In this document: positions 36,837-45,782 of the stretch, in pieces | Numbering within the stretch: the stretch's first letter is position 1 | Layout of the letters: each line of letters begins with the position of its first letter | Source of the DNA: Romboutsia ilealis | GTDB taxonomy: Bacteria; Bacillota; Clostridia; Peptostreptococcales; Peptostreptococcaceae | DNA: 64,000 nucleotides | Reading direction: 5' to 3' | NCBI RefSeq assembly: GCF_900015215.1 | Contig: NZ_LN555523.1 | Location: 1,037,479-1,101,478, forward strand | Notes under the pieces: model-generated | Databases searched by the model: none | What the model was told of the DNA's origin: nothing | Seen by the model: only the letters and a program-made list of their open reading frames with translations | Made by a program: the position numbers and the translations under genes

Positions 36837-37076
36837 TTACTTTGAGGTACCTTCCTTTAAAAAATGAAGGTGTGAGTAAGGTAAGTTATTTTATGACTTA
36901 TTTATAATAAAAATGGATAAAAAAGCAAAATTAAAGAGAATAAAATAGATAAAAGTAGAAAGATGTCGTACGAAAAATAAATAATCTTCATAAAAATACT
37001 ATAATAAATTAAAAAAGATGATAAAATTATAAAATAAGGTATAAATTGACAGCAGATTGAGAAGGAGGAGAGGCTT

Positions 37077-39002
37077 ATAAATATAAAACGAATTTATACT
37101 TTTATAATTATCGTGTTTTTTATATTTACAAATAGTAAAAATGTATATTCATTAGAAAGAAAAGAAATTTTATTTATTAGTTCATATAATCCAAATTTTA
37201 TTAGTTTTAATGATCAAATAAATGGAATTGTTGATAGTTTAGGAGAAGATATTAATCTACGTACTGAATATATGGACTCTAAGATAACAGATAATGAAAG
37301 TAATGAAAGGGACTTTTATAATTTATTAAAATATAATATAAGTACTTATGAAAAGTATGACTCTATTATTGTAGGAGATGATGAAGCGTTAGAGTTTGCA
37401 ATTAAGTATAGAGATGACATATTTAAAGATATACCTATAGTATTTTTAGGTGTGGAAGATACAAAACTTATACAAGATTCGCTTAAATATAATCTAGTAT
37501 CAGGAGTAAGAGAATTAGAGTCATTAGGTGCAAACATAGAATTAATTGCTAAACTTCATAAAAATGTGAAAAATATTTATATTATAACTGAAGATTTAGA
37601 GATTTTAGATAGATCAATTGAATCGTTGGAGGAAGGGTTCTATACTAAACAGGGATTAAACATTAATACAATTGTGACGAAAAATATGTGTATTGATGAA
37701 TTTAAAGAAAAGTTATCTACTTTAGATGAAGATGATGGAATTATAACTTTTTATCCAAATAATTTTAAAAATAACTATTGGATTGGTCATGAAGATGTAA
37801 CTAGACTAATAAAGCAATATACTAACAATGCACCTATATATAGTATACTAGGATATAATATAAATAATGGAAGTATTGGTGGAAAAGTTATTAATCATTA
37901 TAATCAAGGTAAAAAGGCTGGAGAAATAGTAAAAGCTATACTAGAAGGTAAAGATGCAAAGAAATTATATATAGATAAGGATAATGCAAACGAGTACGTA
38001 TTTGATTATCACACAATGAAAGAGTTTAATATAAAAAAGAGAGATTTACCTGAAGGTTCAATAATTATAAATGATCCAATAGCATATATACTTAATCATA
38101 AAGAATTAAGCTTATCTATTTTATTATTTGTGTTTGGATTAATTAGTATAATTTTTGTTTTAATATTTTATATTAGATATAAGATAAAATATCAAAAAGA
38201 ACTTTTATGTGTTATAAATGAATCAAATGAAGTCAATAGATTAAAATCATATTTTATATCTAATATAACTCATGAGTTAAGAACTCCAATTACAGTTATA
38301 ACATCTGTAATGCAACTTACAAAATCTAATAAGCATGATGAAGATTTTATATTAAAAGTAAACAATGCAAAGATTATAGATGATAATTGTAATAGATTAT
38401 TACGACTAATAAATAATATAATAGATATAGATAAATATAAATATGGAAATATGACTTTAAACTTGGAGAAAGTAAATATAGTTGAGCTTTCAGAAAGTGT
38501 TGTAACGTCAATACTGCCATATGTAAAAGCTAGAAATTTAGAAGTAATATTTGATACTACAGACGAAGAAATTATAATGAATATAGATTGTAATAAAATT
38601 GAAAGAGTATTACTTAATTTATTATCTAATGCAATTAAGTTTTCAAATAAGGAAGGTACTATAAGAGTTAATTTAATAAAGAATAATAATATGTTAAGGA
38701 TTGAAGTAGAAGATAATGGTATAGGCATTAAAGAAGATAACTTACATAAGATATTTGATAAATTTGTTCAATTAGATAGTACTATGACTAGAAAAAATGA
38801 AGGCAGTGGAATAGGTTTATCTATAGTTAAATCATTTGTAGAGTTACATAATGGAAATATAAGTGTAGAATCTAAAATAAATGAAGGAACTATATTTAAA
38901 GTTGACTTACCTATTGTAACCGAAGAGATAGAATATAAAGAATATAGTGAAGATGAGATAATTAATAAATCTAAGTTAGAACTATCTGATATATACATGT
39001 AA
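37077..39002 (+). CDS. Orphan sensor histidine kinase with substrate-binding-protein-like sensor
   Basis: About 641 residues. The sensor part (30-325) resembles ABC-type periplasmic binding proteins of the TrpX/PF04392 kind, a second membrane helix lies near 350-372, and the kinase core follows: H-box SNITHELRTPIT with the phosphoacceptor His near 397, N-box NLLSNAIKFSN, G1 VEDNGIGI, F-box IFDKFVQLD, G2 GSGIGLSIVKS. No receiver gene is adjacent. The first standard start (GTG 37113) would cut the signal helix; AAGGAGG at 37062-37068 is 8 bases before ATA 37077, which restores a normal start NIKRIYTFIIIVFFIF. An AUA initiation codon is thus likely, or the ATG was mutated. Confidence 0.85.
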   Translation: MNIKRIYTFIIIVFFIFTNSKNVYSLERKEILFISSYNPNFISFNDQINGIVDSLGEDINLRTEYMDSKITDNESNERDFYNLLKYNISTYEKYDSIIVGDDEALEFAIKYRDDIFKDIPIVFLGVEDTKLIQDSLKYNLVSGVRELESLGANIELIAKLHKNVKNIYIITEDLEILDRSIESLEEGFYTKQGLNINTIVTKNMCIDEFKEKLSTLDEDDGIITFYPNNFKNNYWIGHEDVTRLIKQYTNNAPIYSILGYNINNGSIGGKVINHYNQGKKAGEIVKAILEGKDAKKLYIDKDNANEYVFDYHTMKEFNIKKRDLPEGSIIINDPIAYILNHKELSLSILLFVFGLISIIFVLIFYIRYKIKYQKELLCVINESNEVNRLKSYFISNITHELRTPITVITSVMQLTKSNKHDEDFILKVNNAKIIDDNCNRLLRLINNIIDIDKYKYGNMTLNLEKVNIVELSESVVTSILPYVKARNLEVIFDTTDEEIIMNIDCNKIERVLLNLLSNAIKFSNKEGTIRVNLIKNNNMLRIEVEDNGIGIKEDNLHKIFDKFVQLDSTMTRKNEGSGIGLSIVKSFVELHNGNISVESKINEGTIFKVDLPIVTEEIEYKEYSEDEIINKSKLELSDIYM

Positions 39003-39022
39003 TTAATAGTAACAAAATTATT

Positions 39023-39062
39023 AAAAAAAGCCAGTAAAATTAATTTTACTGGCTTTTTTTTA
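39023..39062. terminator. Bidirectional terminator
   Basis: AAAGCCAGTAAAATTAATTT and complement form a near-perfect stem; eight T on the plus strand and seven A (T on minus) on the other side, between convergent genes. Confidence 0.92.
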
Positions 39063-39074
39063 TGTTTTAAATGT

Positions 39075-39950
39075 TTAATAACATAGTCCACAAGGTACAT
39101 AACCTTTAGATTTAGCTTCCTTTTCAGTCATCTTAATTGCACCCTTCATATTATGTGCATTTTTAGTAGAATGGTACTTATTTGAACTAGAAGAACCACC
39201 ATTAGCATAAACTGTATTACTTGATGAATTAGAATTACTTGATGAACTAGAATCACTAGAAGAAGTATTAGTATTAGAATTATAAGCCTCTACATCAAAT
39301 CCTTTATCAGTTACATATCCATCAACAGACCATATATTTAACTTGTTTGATTTTGCATAGTCTTGAGCTTTATAAAGCTCATCTAAATGTCTTTTTTGAG
39401 AATAAATATATCCAACTCTAGCGTATCCTTTAGATATTAATGTTTCATTAAACATTTGCCAATTAGAAGTATCAGTAGAGTAGTACCATAAATAACCTAA
39501 ATGTCTATCATATTTATCAGTTTTACTACCTTCATCATATTCAATATAAACTGTATCTCCAGTTACTAAAGTATTTTTTGCAAAGTTTGATGCTTCTATT
39601 GAGTATGGTTGAGGGTCTACACCTTTTTTTACTGACTCTGGAGTATCCACTAATAAAAGTCTTAAAGTTACAACTTCTTTAGTTTTGTCTAATTTTAGTT
39701 TCATAGTATCTCCATCTACAACTCTTTCAACACTTGCTTTAACAGAGCCTTTAGGTAATTCTTTACTAGCGCTTAAACTTTGATATGAATCATTAGATTC
39801 AATCGTTACTTGATTATTATTAGATATTGAGTTCTTAACTTGGGTTTGATTTGTAATTGTATTTTGATCGCCATTAGAACATCCAGTAAATAATATAGAT
39901 ATTGCTAATGCTGATGATAGAAATATTGATTTTAATTTATTAAATTTCAT
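39075..39950 (-). CDS. Secreted lipoprotein thermonuclease-like protein
   Basis: 291 residues. Lipobox ISILFTGC near residue 19-21 marks a lipoprotein. The staphylococcal-nuclease domain (about 75-215) has VDGDTMKLKLD, RLLLVDTPES with catalytic Arg/Asp, and EYDEGSKTDKYDRHLGYLW. A Ser/Asn-rich linker follows, then a C-terminal 35-residue module YHSTKNAHNMKGAIKM...GYVPCGLCY, a CxxC-containing motif seen behind several secreted nucleases. ATG 39950 follows AAGGGGGAA; the longer frame to 40085 is rejected. Predicted to degrade extracellular DNA or RNA at the cell surface. Confidence 0.88.
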   Translation of the reverse strand: MKFNKLKSIFLSSALAISILFTGCSNGDQNTITNQTQVKNSISNNNQVTIESNDSYQSLSASKELPKGSVKASVERVVDGDTMKLKLDKTKEVVTLRLLLVDTPESVKKGVDPQPYSIEASNFAKNTLVTGDTVYIEYDEGSKTDKYDRHLGYLWYYSTDTSNWQMFNETLISKGYARVGYIYSQKRHLDELYKAQDYAKSNKLNIWSVDGYVTDKGFDVEAYNSNTNTSSSDSSSSSNSNSSSNTVYANGGSSSSNKYHSTKNAHNMKGAIKMTEKEAKSKGYVPCGLCY

Positions 39951-40156
39951 AAGATTCCCCCTTACTATAAGTTTATTATAAAATATTATTATAATACATT
40001 TATTATGAAATACCAATAAATAAGGTGAAAAATGTAATTTGTTGACTTGTTTTTTACGTATATATGTTTTAAATAAGAAAATCACTAACCATAAATTTCA
40101 TCTATATAAATTAAAAAATAGGCTATGTTAGCCATCTTCGTGATAAATATGACATA

Positions 40157-40207
40157 AAAATAACCACACCTTAGACTTTTCAATACATTGAATTCTAAGA
40201 TGTGGTT
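40157..40207 (-). terminator. Terminator of the lipoprotein gene
   Basis: AACCACACCTTAGA (40162-40175) pairs with TCTAAGATGTGGTT (40194-40207), T-run at its minus-strand 3' side. Confidence 0.8.
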
Positions 40208-40273
40208 GATTATATAACTTACTATAAATTGTTTGTAATATATTAATATTGTGAATCAAATGATTTATAGTAA

Positions 40274-40846
40274 TTATTCGAATATTAATTCATTATTATA
40301 TATATCAAAATACCTACAATTTACATCTACCATATCTTCTAATTCCTCTTCTGATAATATATCTCTAAGATTAAGTAAAACCATAGACGGTTTACCCATT
40401 TCCAATGTGTCATTAAAGATACGGTTATTTACTGAAATCTCTACATTAGAAACATTACTTCCATTAGAAATAACTATGTAAGCCATATTTCTAAATTTTA
40501 ATCCATCGCTAAGATTATATCTAACTATAAAGTTGCTTACACCTAATCCATTTGACTCAATACCTTGTGCCATATTGTCTGTCATTATATAATTTCCTTT
40601 TTTATTTTTTTCACATACAATATATCCTTGTCCTGTATTTGATAAAAAAGTTACTATTTTAGAATCATCAATTTGTATTGTATCTATAATAGATAAATTT
40701 TCTTTTCCGATACTTTCCATAAAGTCACTTTCATTGAGATATTGTAATACTTCTTCATCAGTATTTAAAACTATATCATTGTTAGTACATCCTGCTATAA
40801 ATATTAATGAGAATATTACATTAATAAGTATTATGATCTTCTTCAT
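40274..40846 (-). CDS. Hypothetical lipoprotein
   Basis: 190 residues. Signal peptide with lipobox SLIFIAGC (Cys near residue 20), then a mostly beta-strand extracytoplasmic domain containing TFLSNTGQGYIVCEKNKKG and paired NGSNVSNVEIS strands. No known domain recognised. ATG 40846 is fixed by AAGGGGGAG 4-5 bases upstream; the frame to 40903 has no such site. Single gene ended by a terminator. Confidence 0.7.
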   Translation of the reverse strand: MKKIIILINVIFSLIFIAGCTNNDIVLNTDEEVLQYLNESDFMESIGKENLSIIDTIQIDDSKIVTFLSNTGQGYIVCEKNKKGNYIMTDNMAQGIESNGLGVSNFIVRYNLSDGLKFRNMAYIVISNGSNVSNVEISVNNRIFNDTLEMGKPSMVLLNLRDILSEEELEDMVDVNCRYFDIYNNELIFE

Positions 40847-41112
40847 TGTACTCCCCCTTAAATTGTTGTCTACATAAATAATTGTTAACTTATATCTTAA
40901 CATATATATTATAATTTTATTTAATACACATTATATAACAATTGCTAAAGATTAGTTATATCATATATAACATTAAATTATTTTATCTAAAAAGAATTTA
41001 TATCCATATTATAACTTACTTTTACCAAATAATATTATAAGTATAGATACTGTATAAATAGAGTATAGGGAAAAAGAAAAATAAAAAGAAAAATAAAAAC
41101 AAAAATAAAAAT

Positions 41113-41210
41113 AAAAAATTCGCTACGCTTGAGCGACGTGTCGGCGAAATACTTTAAGCCACGTGTGGGCGCTAATTTTTATGTCTCCAACGATATATCC
41201 TTGCTCAAAA
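41113..41210 (-). repeat. Terminator-linked dispersed repeat, copy 8 (GC-rich modules)
   Basis: On the minus strand: gagcaaggatatatcgttgg, GACATAAAAATTAGCGCCC, CACGTGGCTTAAAGTATTT, CGCCGACACGTCGCTCAAG, CGTAGCGAATTTTTT. It shares a long exact block with copy 3 (starting gacataaaaattagcgccc) and the tail with copies 5 and 6. It follows the ImmA gene terminator, in that gene's orientation. Confidence 0.8.
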
Positions 41211-41238
41211 AGAAAAAGGTTAGGAAAACCCAACCTTA
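41211..41238 (-). terminator. Terminator of the ImmA/repressor operon
   Basis: AGGTTGGG / CCTAACCT (one G-U) with a TTTTTCTTTTT tail on the minus strand. Confidence 0.75.
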
Positions 41239-41239
41239 A

Positions 41240-41743
41240 TCAAAAAGCTATTTTAAAATTAGCATATACTAAATTTTTACGCTTTAAATCTACATACTTT
41301 ACAGGAACACATTGTTCTTTAGCTTGATTGATATTTGTAACTCCTAAGTTAATATATTCTAAAGTAGAATCATCATCTAATAAAAACTCAGAAGCAAAAA
41401 TTTCAGCCTGCATTTCAATCTTACAATCTGCTATTACTGGCTTATAGTTTTGATCTATAGTATTTACATCAGGATGAAGTATGGCATGACCTAACTCATG
41501 AGCTAAAACATAAATCCTTTTATAATAGTCTAACTTTGAATTTATAAAAATAAACTGTTTACTAATAGATACACAATTTCCAAAGTGTATATCAAACTTT
41601 CCATAAGCACCATCAACTTCTAAATCGTCAGTATAAAGGAGTATTATTTTTCTATCCCTTATAATATCTTCTAAACTACAACCCTCATACTCAAGTTTTA
41701 AATTTCTAACTATATGTCTTATGCTAGATGCTGAACGTGGCAT
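41240..41743 (-). CDS. ImmA/IrrE-type metallopeptidase
   Basis: 167 residues, with the zinc motif VLAHELGHAILHPD near 85 (HExxH). In ICEBs1 and many prophages, ImmA cleaves the CI-like repressor after DNA damage. The repressor gene lies immediately upstream, 12 bases away on the same strand, which is the classical immunity module of a mobile element. ATG is preceded by AAAAGGGGAT. Confidence 0.9.
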   Translation of the reverse strand: MPRSASSIRHIVRNLKLEYEGCSLEDIIRDRKIILLYTDDLEVDGAYGKFDIHFGNCVSISKQFIFINSKLDYYKRIYVLAHELGHAILHPDVNTIDQNYKPVIADCKIEMQAEIFASEFLLDDDSTLEYINLGVTNINQAKEQCVPVKYVDLKRKNLVYANFKIAF

Positions 41744-41755
41744 AATAATCCCCTT

Positions 41756-42178
41756 TTATTTATCTTTTGATTTATTTTGTAACTCTCTTTCTTTTTCCTC
41801 TTGTATTGATAATAAAATAGCCCCTTTCATAGCAGATACTATGTTTTCTATAGTCTTATCAGATACAGGTTTTCCATAAAGTAGACAAGATGAATTTTGC
41901 AAAGTTATATTCATATCATCAAACATATCCTCTATAGCAACTAAATTATTTTCATCTTTATTAATAACCTCAATAGTATCTGTAATACCTAATATATAAT
42001 CAGCAGATATACCTAAAGCCTCAGCTATTTGACTAATAGTACCAGCTTTTGGTTCTCTATATCCGTTTTCATATCTAGATAAAGTAGGTTCTGCAATATT
42101 AGCTTTTTTAGCTAGTTCTCTTTGATTTAAATTCATATACATTCTAGCTTTTGCTATTCTTTCACCCATAGTTTCCAT
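41756..42178 (-). CDS. CI-like XRE-family repressor
   Basis: 140 residues. The N-terminal helix-turn-helix MGERIAKARMYMNLNQREL...TLSRYENGYREPKAGTI (about 4-62) binds DNA; the C-terminal 70 residues are not a LexA-type peptidase, consistent with inactivation by the adjacent ImmA protease. It is divergent from a Cro-like gene, with TTRCCAAAT sites in the gap. Start ATG follows GGAGGAATAT. Confidence 0.88.
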   Translation of the reverse strand: METMGERIAKARMYMNLNQRELAKKANIAEPTLSRYENGYREPKAGTISQIAEALGISADYILGITDTIEVINKDENNLVAIEDMFDDMNITLQNSSCLLYGKPVSDKTIENIVSAMKGAILLSIQEEKERELQNKSKDK

Positions 42179-42609
42179 AAAAATATTCCTCCAATTTATA
42201 TAACTTTATAACTAAAAGTCTATTAATTTAAGTAAATGTAAATCTATATTAAAATAAATTTTATTTAAAATTGTTAAAAATATAGTTAATAGATTATAGT
42301 TAATAAAACTTATAAAATCCATAAAAATTATTTTTCTAATGTGATAAATTAAATATCTTTTTAGAAAGATGAATAAAAAAATTAAAAAAATTTTTATAAA
42401 AATATTATAACATAAAAGTAGTAAAATATTACAAAATACTAAATAAAATTTACAATTTGGTAATAAAATAAGTAATTTAAAAATCACAACTTGTAGAAGT
42501 TTGCCAAATGATTATTGACAATAAATATTTTTAGGAATATTATGTAATTACAGATAGGGAAAAGAAAATTATAAAAATATAATATATATTGTTTAGGAGG
42601 TAAATTTAA
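42179..42609. promoter_or_regulatory. Divergent immunity control region
   Basis: Rightward promoter TTGACA (42515-42520), 17 bases, TATTAT (42538-42543). Candidate operators: ATTTGGTAA 42455-42463, TTGCCAAAT 42501-42509 just upstream of the -35, and a further TTACCAAAT at 42846-42854 before the antirepressor gene. Repressor occupancy there is inference. The remaining leader is A/T-rich and has no gene. Confidence 0.6.
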
Positions 42610-42822
42610 ATGGGGCTTAAAGGACTTAAGGCAAAAAGGATGTTAATGGGGCTTACTCAACAAGATATTTCTAAAAAAATAGGGATTGCTTGCAAAACTT
42701 ATAATTTTAAAGAAAATGGGAGAAATGATTTTACATTAAGTGAGGTTTCAAAAATTAGTAAGTATTTAGACTTAAGTGCACAAGAAATAAAAGATATATT
42801 TATAAATTGTAATGAAGTTTAA
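42610..42822 (+). CDS. Cro-like XRE-family regulator
   Basis: 70 residues, a lone helix-turn-helix domain (LKAKRMLMGLTQQDISKKIGI...TLSEVSKISKYLDL). First gene of the rightward phage-type operon with a consensus promoter, and placed opposite the CI-like repressor, so a Cro role is likely. ATG follows TTAGGAGGT at 8 bases. Confidence 0.82.
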   Translation: MGLKGLKAKRMLMGLTQQDISKKIGIACKTYNFKENGRNDFTLSEVSKISKYLDLSAQEIKDIFINCNEV

Positions 42823-42883
42823 AGTAAAAAATTTTACAATCTTACTTACCAAATGGTACGTATAAATAAAGGAGGATAATCAA

Positions 42884-43696
42884 ATGGAAATAAACAAGGT
42901 TTTTAGAAATAAGGAATTTGGGGAGATTAGCGTAATAGTTAAAGATAAAAAAGAGTATTTTGAAGCAATACCAGTGGCAACTATACTAGGTTATCAAAAT
43001 CCAAGGGGAGCAATACTTAGACATTGTAAAAAAGAAGGGGTACTGTTTCAAGACGTAAGGGTAGTAACTGGAGTCAAAAAAGATGGAAGTAATGCACAAA
43101 AATTTGTATCTAAAAAATACATAAGTGAAGGAAACTTATACAGATTAATCATGAAGTCAAAATTGCCAAGTGCAATAAACTTTGAAAACTGGATAATGGA
43201 TGAAGTACTTCCAGAAATAAGAAAATATGGTACATACTTAAATGATGATGCAATAGAAAAAACACTTAAAGATCCAGACTTTATAATACATTTAGCAATG
43301 GAGATTAAAAAAGAAAGAGAAGAAAAATTAATGGCACAAAGAAAAGCTGAAAACTTAGAAGCAATAATTACAATAGATACACCTTACACAAACTTTGGAA
43401 AAAAGGTTGCAGTAAGTTCTGATGCAATAACTATAGGTCAATTTGCAAAACTACTTAGCAATAACGATATAGTAATTGGTAGAAACAGATTGTTTACATT
43501 GCTAAGGGATAGAGGCTATCTTATAAAAAAGGGAAAAGACAAAAACATGCCAAAGCAAACATACCTAGAACAAGGATTATTTAAAATAGCTGAAAATGTA
43601 GTTAAGACTGTTGAAGGAGAAATACTATCAACTACAACTTTAGTAACAGGAAAGGGACAAATGTATTTTTTAGATTTACTAAGCAACTTAATATAA
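42884..43696 (+). CDS. Phage antirepressor (BRO-N plus KilAC)
   Basis: 270 residues. BRO-N domain (about 5-105) with VATILGYQNPRGAILRHCKKEG and the FENWIMDEVLPEIRKYGTYL ending; KilAC domain (about 150-262) with ISSDAITIGQFAKLL-like block and PKQTYLEQGLFKI. Such proteins bind repressors or DNA to promote lytic growth. ATG follows AAAGGAGG. The TTACCAAAT site in the 60-base gap suggests repressor control. Confidence 0.9.
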   Translation: MEINKVFRNKEFGEISVIVKDKKEYFEAIPVATILGYQNPRGAILRHCKKEGVLFQDVRVVTGVKKDGSNAQKFVSKKYISEGNLYRLIMKSKLPSAINFENWIMDEVLPEIRKYGTYLNDDAIEKTLKDPDFIIHLAMEIKKEREEKLMAQRKAENLEAIITIDTPYTNFGKKVAVSSDAITIGQFAKLLSNNDIVIGRNRLFTLLRDRGYLIKKGKDKNMPKQTYLEQGLFKIAENVVKTVEGEILSTTTLVTGKGQMYFLDLLSNLI

Positions 43697-43769
43697 GGAT
43701 ATATTTATACCATTAAAGCTTATTATAAACTTAATAACAATTTTAATAAATGTAAAAGGGGAGAAAATT

Positions 43770-44192
43770 ATGATATTTTTAAACAACAACAATTTTAAAA
43801 AAGAGTCAATGACAAACGAAGAATTTGTAGAAGCTGTAAAATATATATTAAACCATGAATTACTTTCTTTAAACGATAAAAACAATTCAAAAGAAAATCC
43901 ACTAATATTAGTTGATAAAGAAGCTAGATTAAATAGATATGATGTAATATGTAGCTATATAAAAGAACTAGAAGCAGAGAAAAAGTCCATAGAAAACTTT
44001 TTTAAAAGTGAAATGGATGGATATGAAACAGCTTATATAGGCGATAGAAAGCTTACACTTAAAAATCAAAGTAGAAATACAATAGATACACAAAAATTAA
44101 GAACAGAGTTACCAGATATAGCTAATGCATATACAAAAACAACAACATCAAAAGTGTTTAAAATAAGCCAAAGAGTATTAAAGAATGTGTAG
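43770..44192 (+). CDS. Phage recombination-associated protein, YqaJ C-terminal-like
   Basis: 140 residues. A helical N-terminal half with ESMTNEEFVEAVKYIL is followed by a beta-rich C-terminal part, ETAYIGDRKLTLKNQS, RNTIDTQKLRTELPDIA and TSKVFKIS, resembling the small domain found after YqaJ-type phage exonucleases (iDtk.lk.elP...y.k....R.f.i). The nuclease domain itself is absent, so it may be an accessory or single-domain relic. GGGGAG precedes ATG. Confidence 0.5.
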   Translation: MIFLNNNNFKKESMTNEEFVEAVKYILNHELLSLNDKNNSKENPLILVDKEARLNRYDVICSYIKELEAEKKSIENFFKSEMDGYETAYIGDRKLTLKNQSRNTIDTQKLRTELPDIANAYTKTTTSKVFKISQRVLKNV

Positions 44193-44201
44193 GTGAAATT
44201 T

Positions 44202-44735
44202 ATGGCAGCATATCGTCACATACACATAGATTATTGGCAAGATAGCTTTGTACTAGATTTAACTCCAGAAGAAAAGTATTTTTATATATACTTAATGACA
44301 AACAGTAAAACAACTCAATGTGGAGTATATAGTTTACATAATAGAATTATAGAAACCGAAACGGGATACAACAGAGAAACCGTAGAAAAGCTTATACAAA
44401 GATTTATAGAATATAAAAAGATATATTACTGTGAAGAAACTAAAGAAGTATACCTGGTAAACTGGATAAAGCACAATATGTCAAACAGTCCTAAAGTACA
44501 AAAGTGTATAAAAAAAGAAATAGATAATATTAAAAATAAAGAATTTGTAAAACTTTTATATAAGTCCTTTGAAGACTTAGGATATAACATAGAAAATGGG
44601 GAAGATAATCATGGAAAATATAACAAAGAGTATAGAGAGTCTAAACATGCCAAATCACTTAAAAATGAGAATGACAAAACTTATAAAAGCACAACAGATG
44701 ATGAACTTGAACAACTTAGAAAAAGATTGGGATAA
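44202..44735 (+). CDS. Phage replisome organiser, DnaD-like N-terminal domain
   Basis: 177 residues. The winged-helix N-terminal domain HIHIDYWQDSFVLDLTPEEK...FYIYLMTNSKTTQCGVYSL is typical of phage replication initiators that recruit the helicase loader. The C-terminus is Lys/Asn-rich and disordered rather than a full DnaD C-domain. ATG 44202 follows AGGTG at 8 bases; the GTG at 44193 is inside that site. The last 125 bases overlap the DnaC gene in another frame. Confidence 0.8.
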   Translation: MAAYRHIHIDYWQDSFVLDLTPEEKYFYIYLMTNSKTTQCGVYSLHNRIIETETGYNRETVEKLIQRFIEYKKIYYCEETKEVYLVNWIKHNMSNSPKVQKCIKKEIDNIKNKEFVKLLYKSFEDLGYNIENGEDNHGKYNKEYRESKHAKSLKNENDKTYKSTTDDELEQLRKRLG

Positions 44736-45411
44736 GAGTAATTATAAATGTAATAAATGTAGAGACCTTACCTTTATAATAAATGATGGTGTGGCAACAC
44801 CATGTGAATGTAGGATAGTTAAAGAAGCTAAAGATATTTTAAGAAAAAGTGGAATAAGCGAAGAATTTAGAAATAAAAACTTTGAAAACTTTAAAACTAT
44901 AAATGATAGCCAAGCTATAAATGCCTATAACAAAGCTATAAAATATTCTAATAACTTTCATATTATAAAAAATAATACTCAAAACTCAATAATGTTTATG
45001 GGACAATCTGGATCGGGAAAAACTCATTTATCACTTAGCATTGCAAATGTATTAATGGATAATGGTGTAGGAGTTGTTTATATGGGATATAGGGACGTAA
45101 TAACGCAGATAAAACAAAATATTATGGATGAGGTTTACTATAATAAAATTATGAATAGATATAAAAATGCAAAAGTGCTTTTAATAGATGATTTATTTAA
45201 GGGAAGCATTAGTAAAAGTGATATAAATATAATGTTTGAACTTATTAATCATAGGTATTTTAATAAGTTGCCAGTGATAGTTAGCACAGAACTTAGTATA
45301 GAAAACTTGGTTAATATAGATGAGGCTTTAGGTAGTAGGTTGATTGAGATGTCAAAAGATTTCCTAGTAGGAATAAGGAATAAAAAATTAAATTATAGAA
45401 TCTACGGATAA
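44611..45411 (+). CDS. DnaC-like helicase loader, AAA+ ATPase
   Basis: 266 residues. CNKCRD...CEC (about 43-62) is the zinc-binding N-terminal module, Walker A GQSGSGKTH near 132, Walker B VLLIDDLFKG near 193, sensor-1 PVIVSTELS near 228. It would load DnaB-type helicase at the element's origin. ATG 44611 is 6 bases behind GGGGAAG, which means a 125-base coding overlap with the DnaD-like gene; later ATGs (44695 or 44701) would reduce it but have no ribosome-binding site. Confidence 0.88.
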   Translation: MENITKSIESLNMPNHLKMRMTKLIKAQQMMNLNNLEKDWDKSNYKCNKCRDLTFIINDGVATPCECRIVKEAKDILRKSGISEEFRNKNFENFKTINDSQAINAYNKAIKYSNNFHIIKNNTQNSIMFMGQSGSGKTHLSLSIANVLMDNGVGVVYMGYRDVITQIKQNIMDEVYYNKIMNRYKNAKVLLIDDLFKGSISKSDINIMFELINHRYFNKLPVIVSTELSIENLVNIDEALGSRLIEMSKDFLVGIRNKKLNYRIYG

Positions 45412-45782
45412 GGGTAATAAAAATTCATAAATTTACCTATGTAAAAAAATTATGGAATATATATTAGAGCAAAATTAGTTGTAAAAATTTCCAGGGAAAA
45501 GATTAAATCAATTATTAAAAATGTTAATATTTTATTTGTATATTTAAAACAGACTGGTAATAAAAAGATTATTTATATAAAAATATAATAAAAAATTGTA
45601 GAAAAAAAGTGGGATGAATCATAGTATATATTGTGCGCGAATTATATTATCAGTTTGTCAGAGTACTGTACTTTGGACTAACTAGAATATATCACAGAAC
45701 TTGACTTTCTTCTATGCGTGCACTGAGTATTTCAAGTTATAAATAGAACAAATTAAATGAAATAAAAGAAGGGAGCAAATAA
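45412..45782. other. 371-base gap at the missing structural-gene region
   Basis: Located where a phage would carry packaging, head and tail genes. About 45620-45745 is less A/T-rich than its surroundings, suggesting eroded sequence, but I could not match it to a family or RNA. A possible promoter element TTGACT lies near 45696, upstream of the endolysin site GAAGGGAG. Confidence 0.3.

Noticed and set aside
38270..38728. 152-codon minus-strand frame in the histidine kinase
   Set aside because: Antisense shadow of the conserved kinase domain; no ribosome-binding site.
42212..42487. 91-codon minus-strand frame upstream of the CI-like repressor
   Set aside because: Low-complexity hydrophobic translation of A/T-rich control DNA, lacking a ribosome site.
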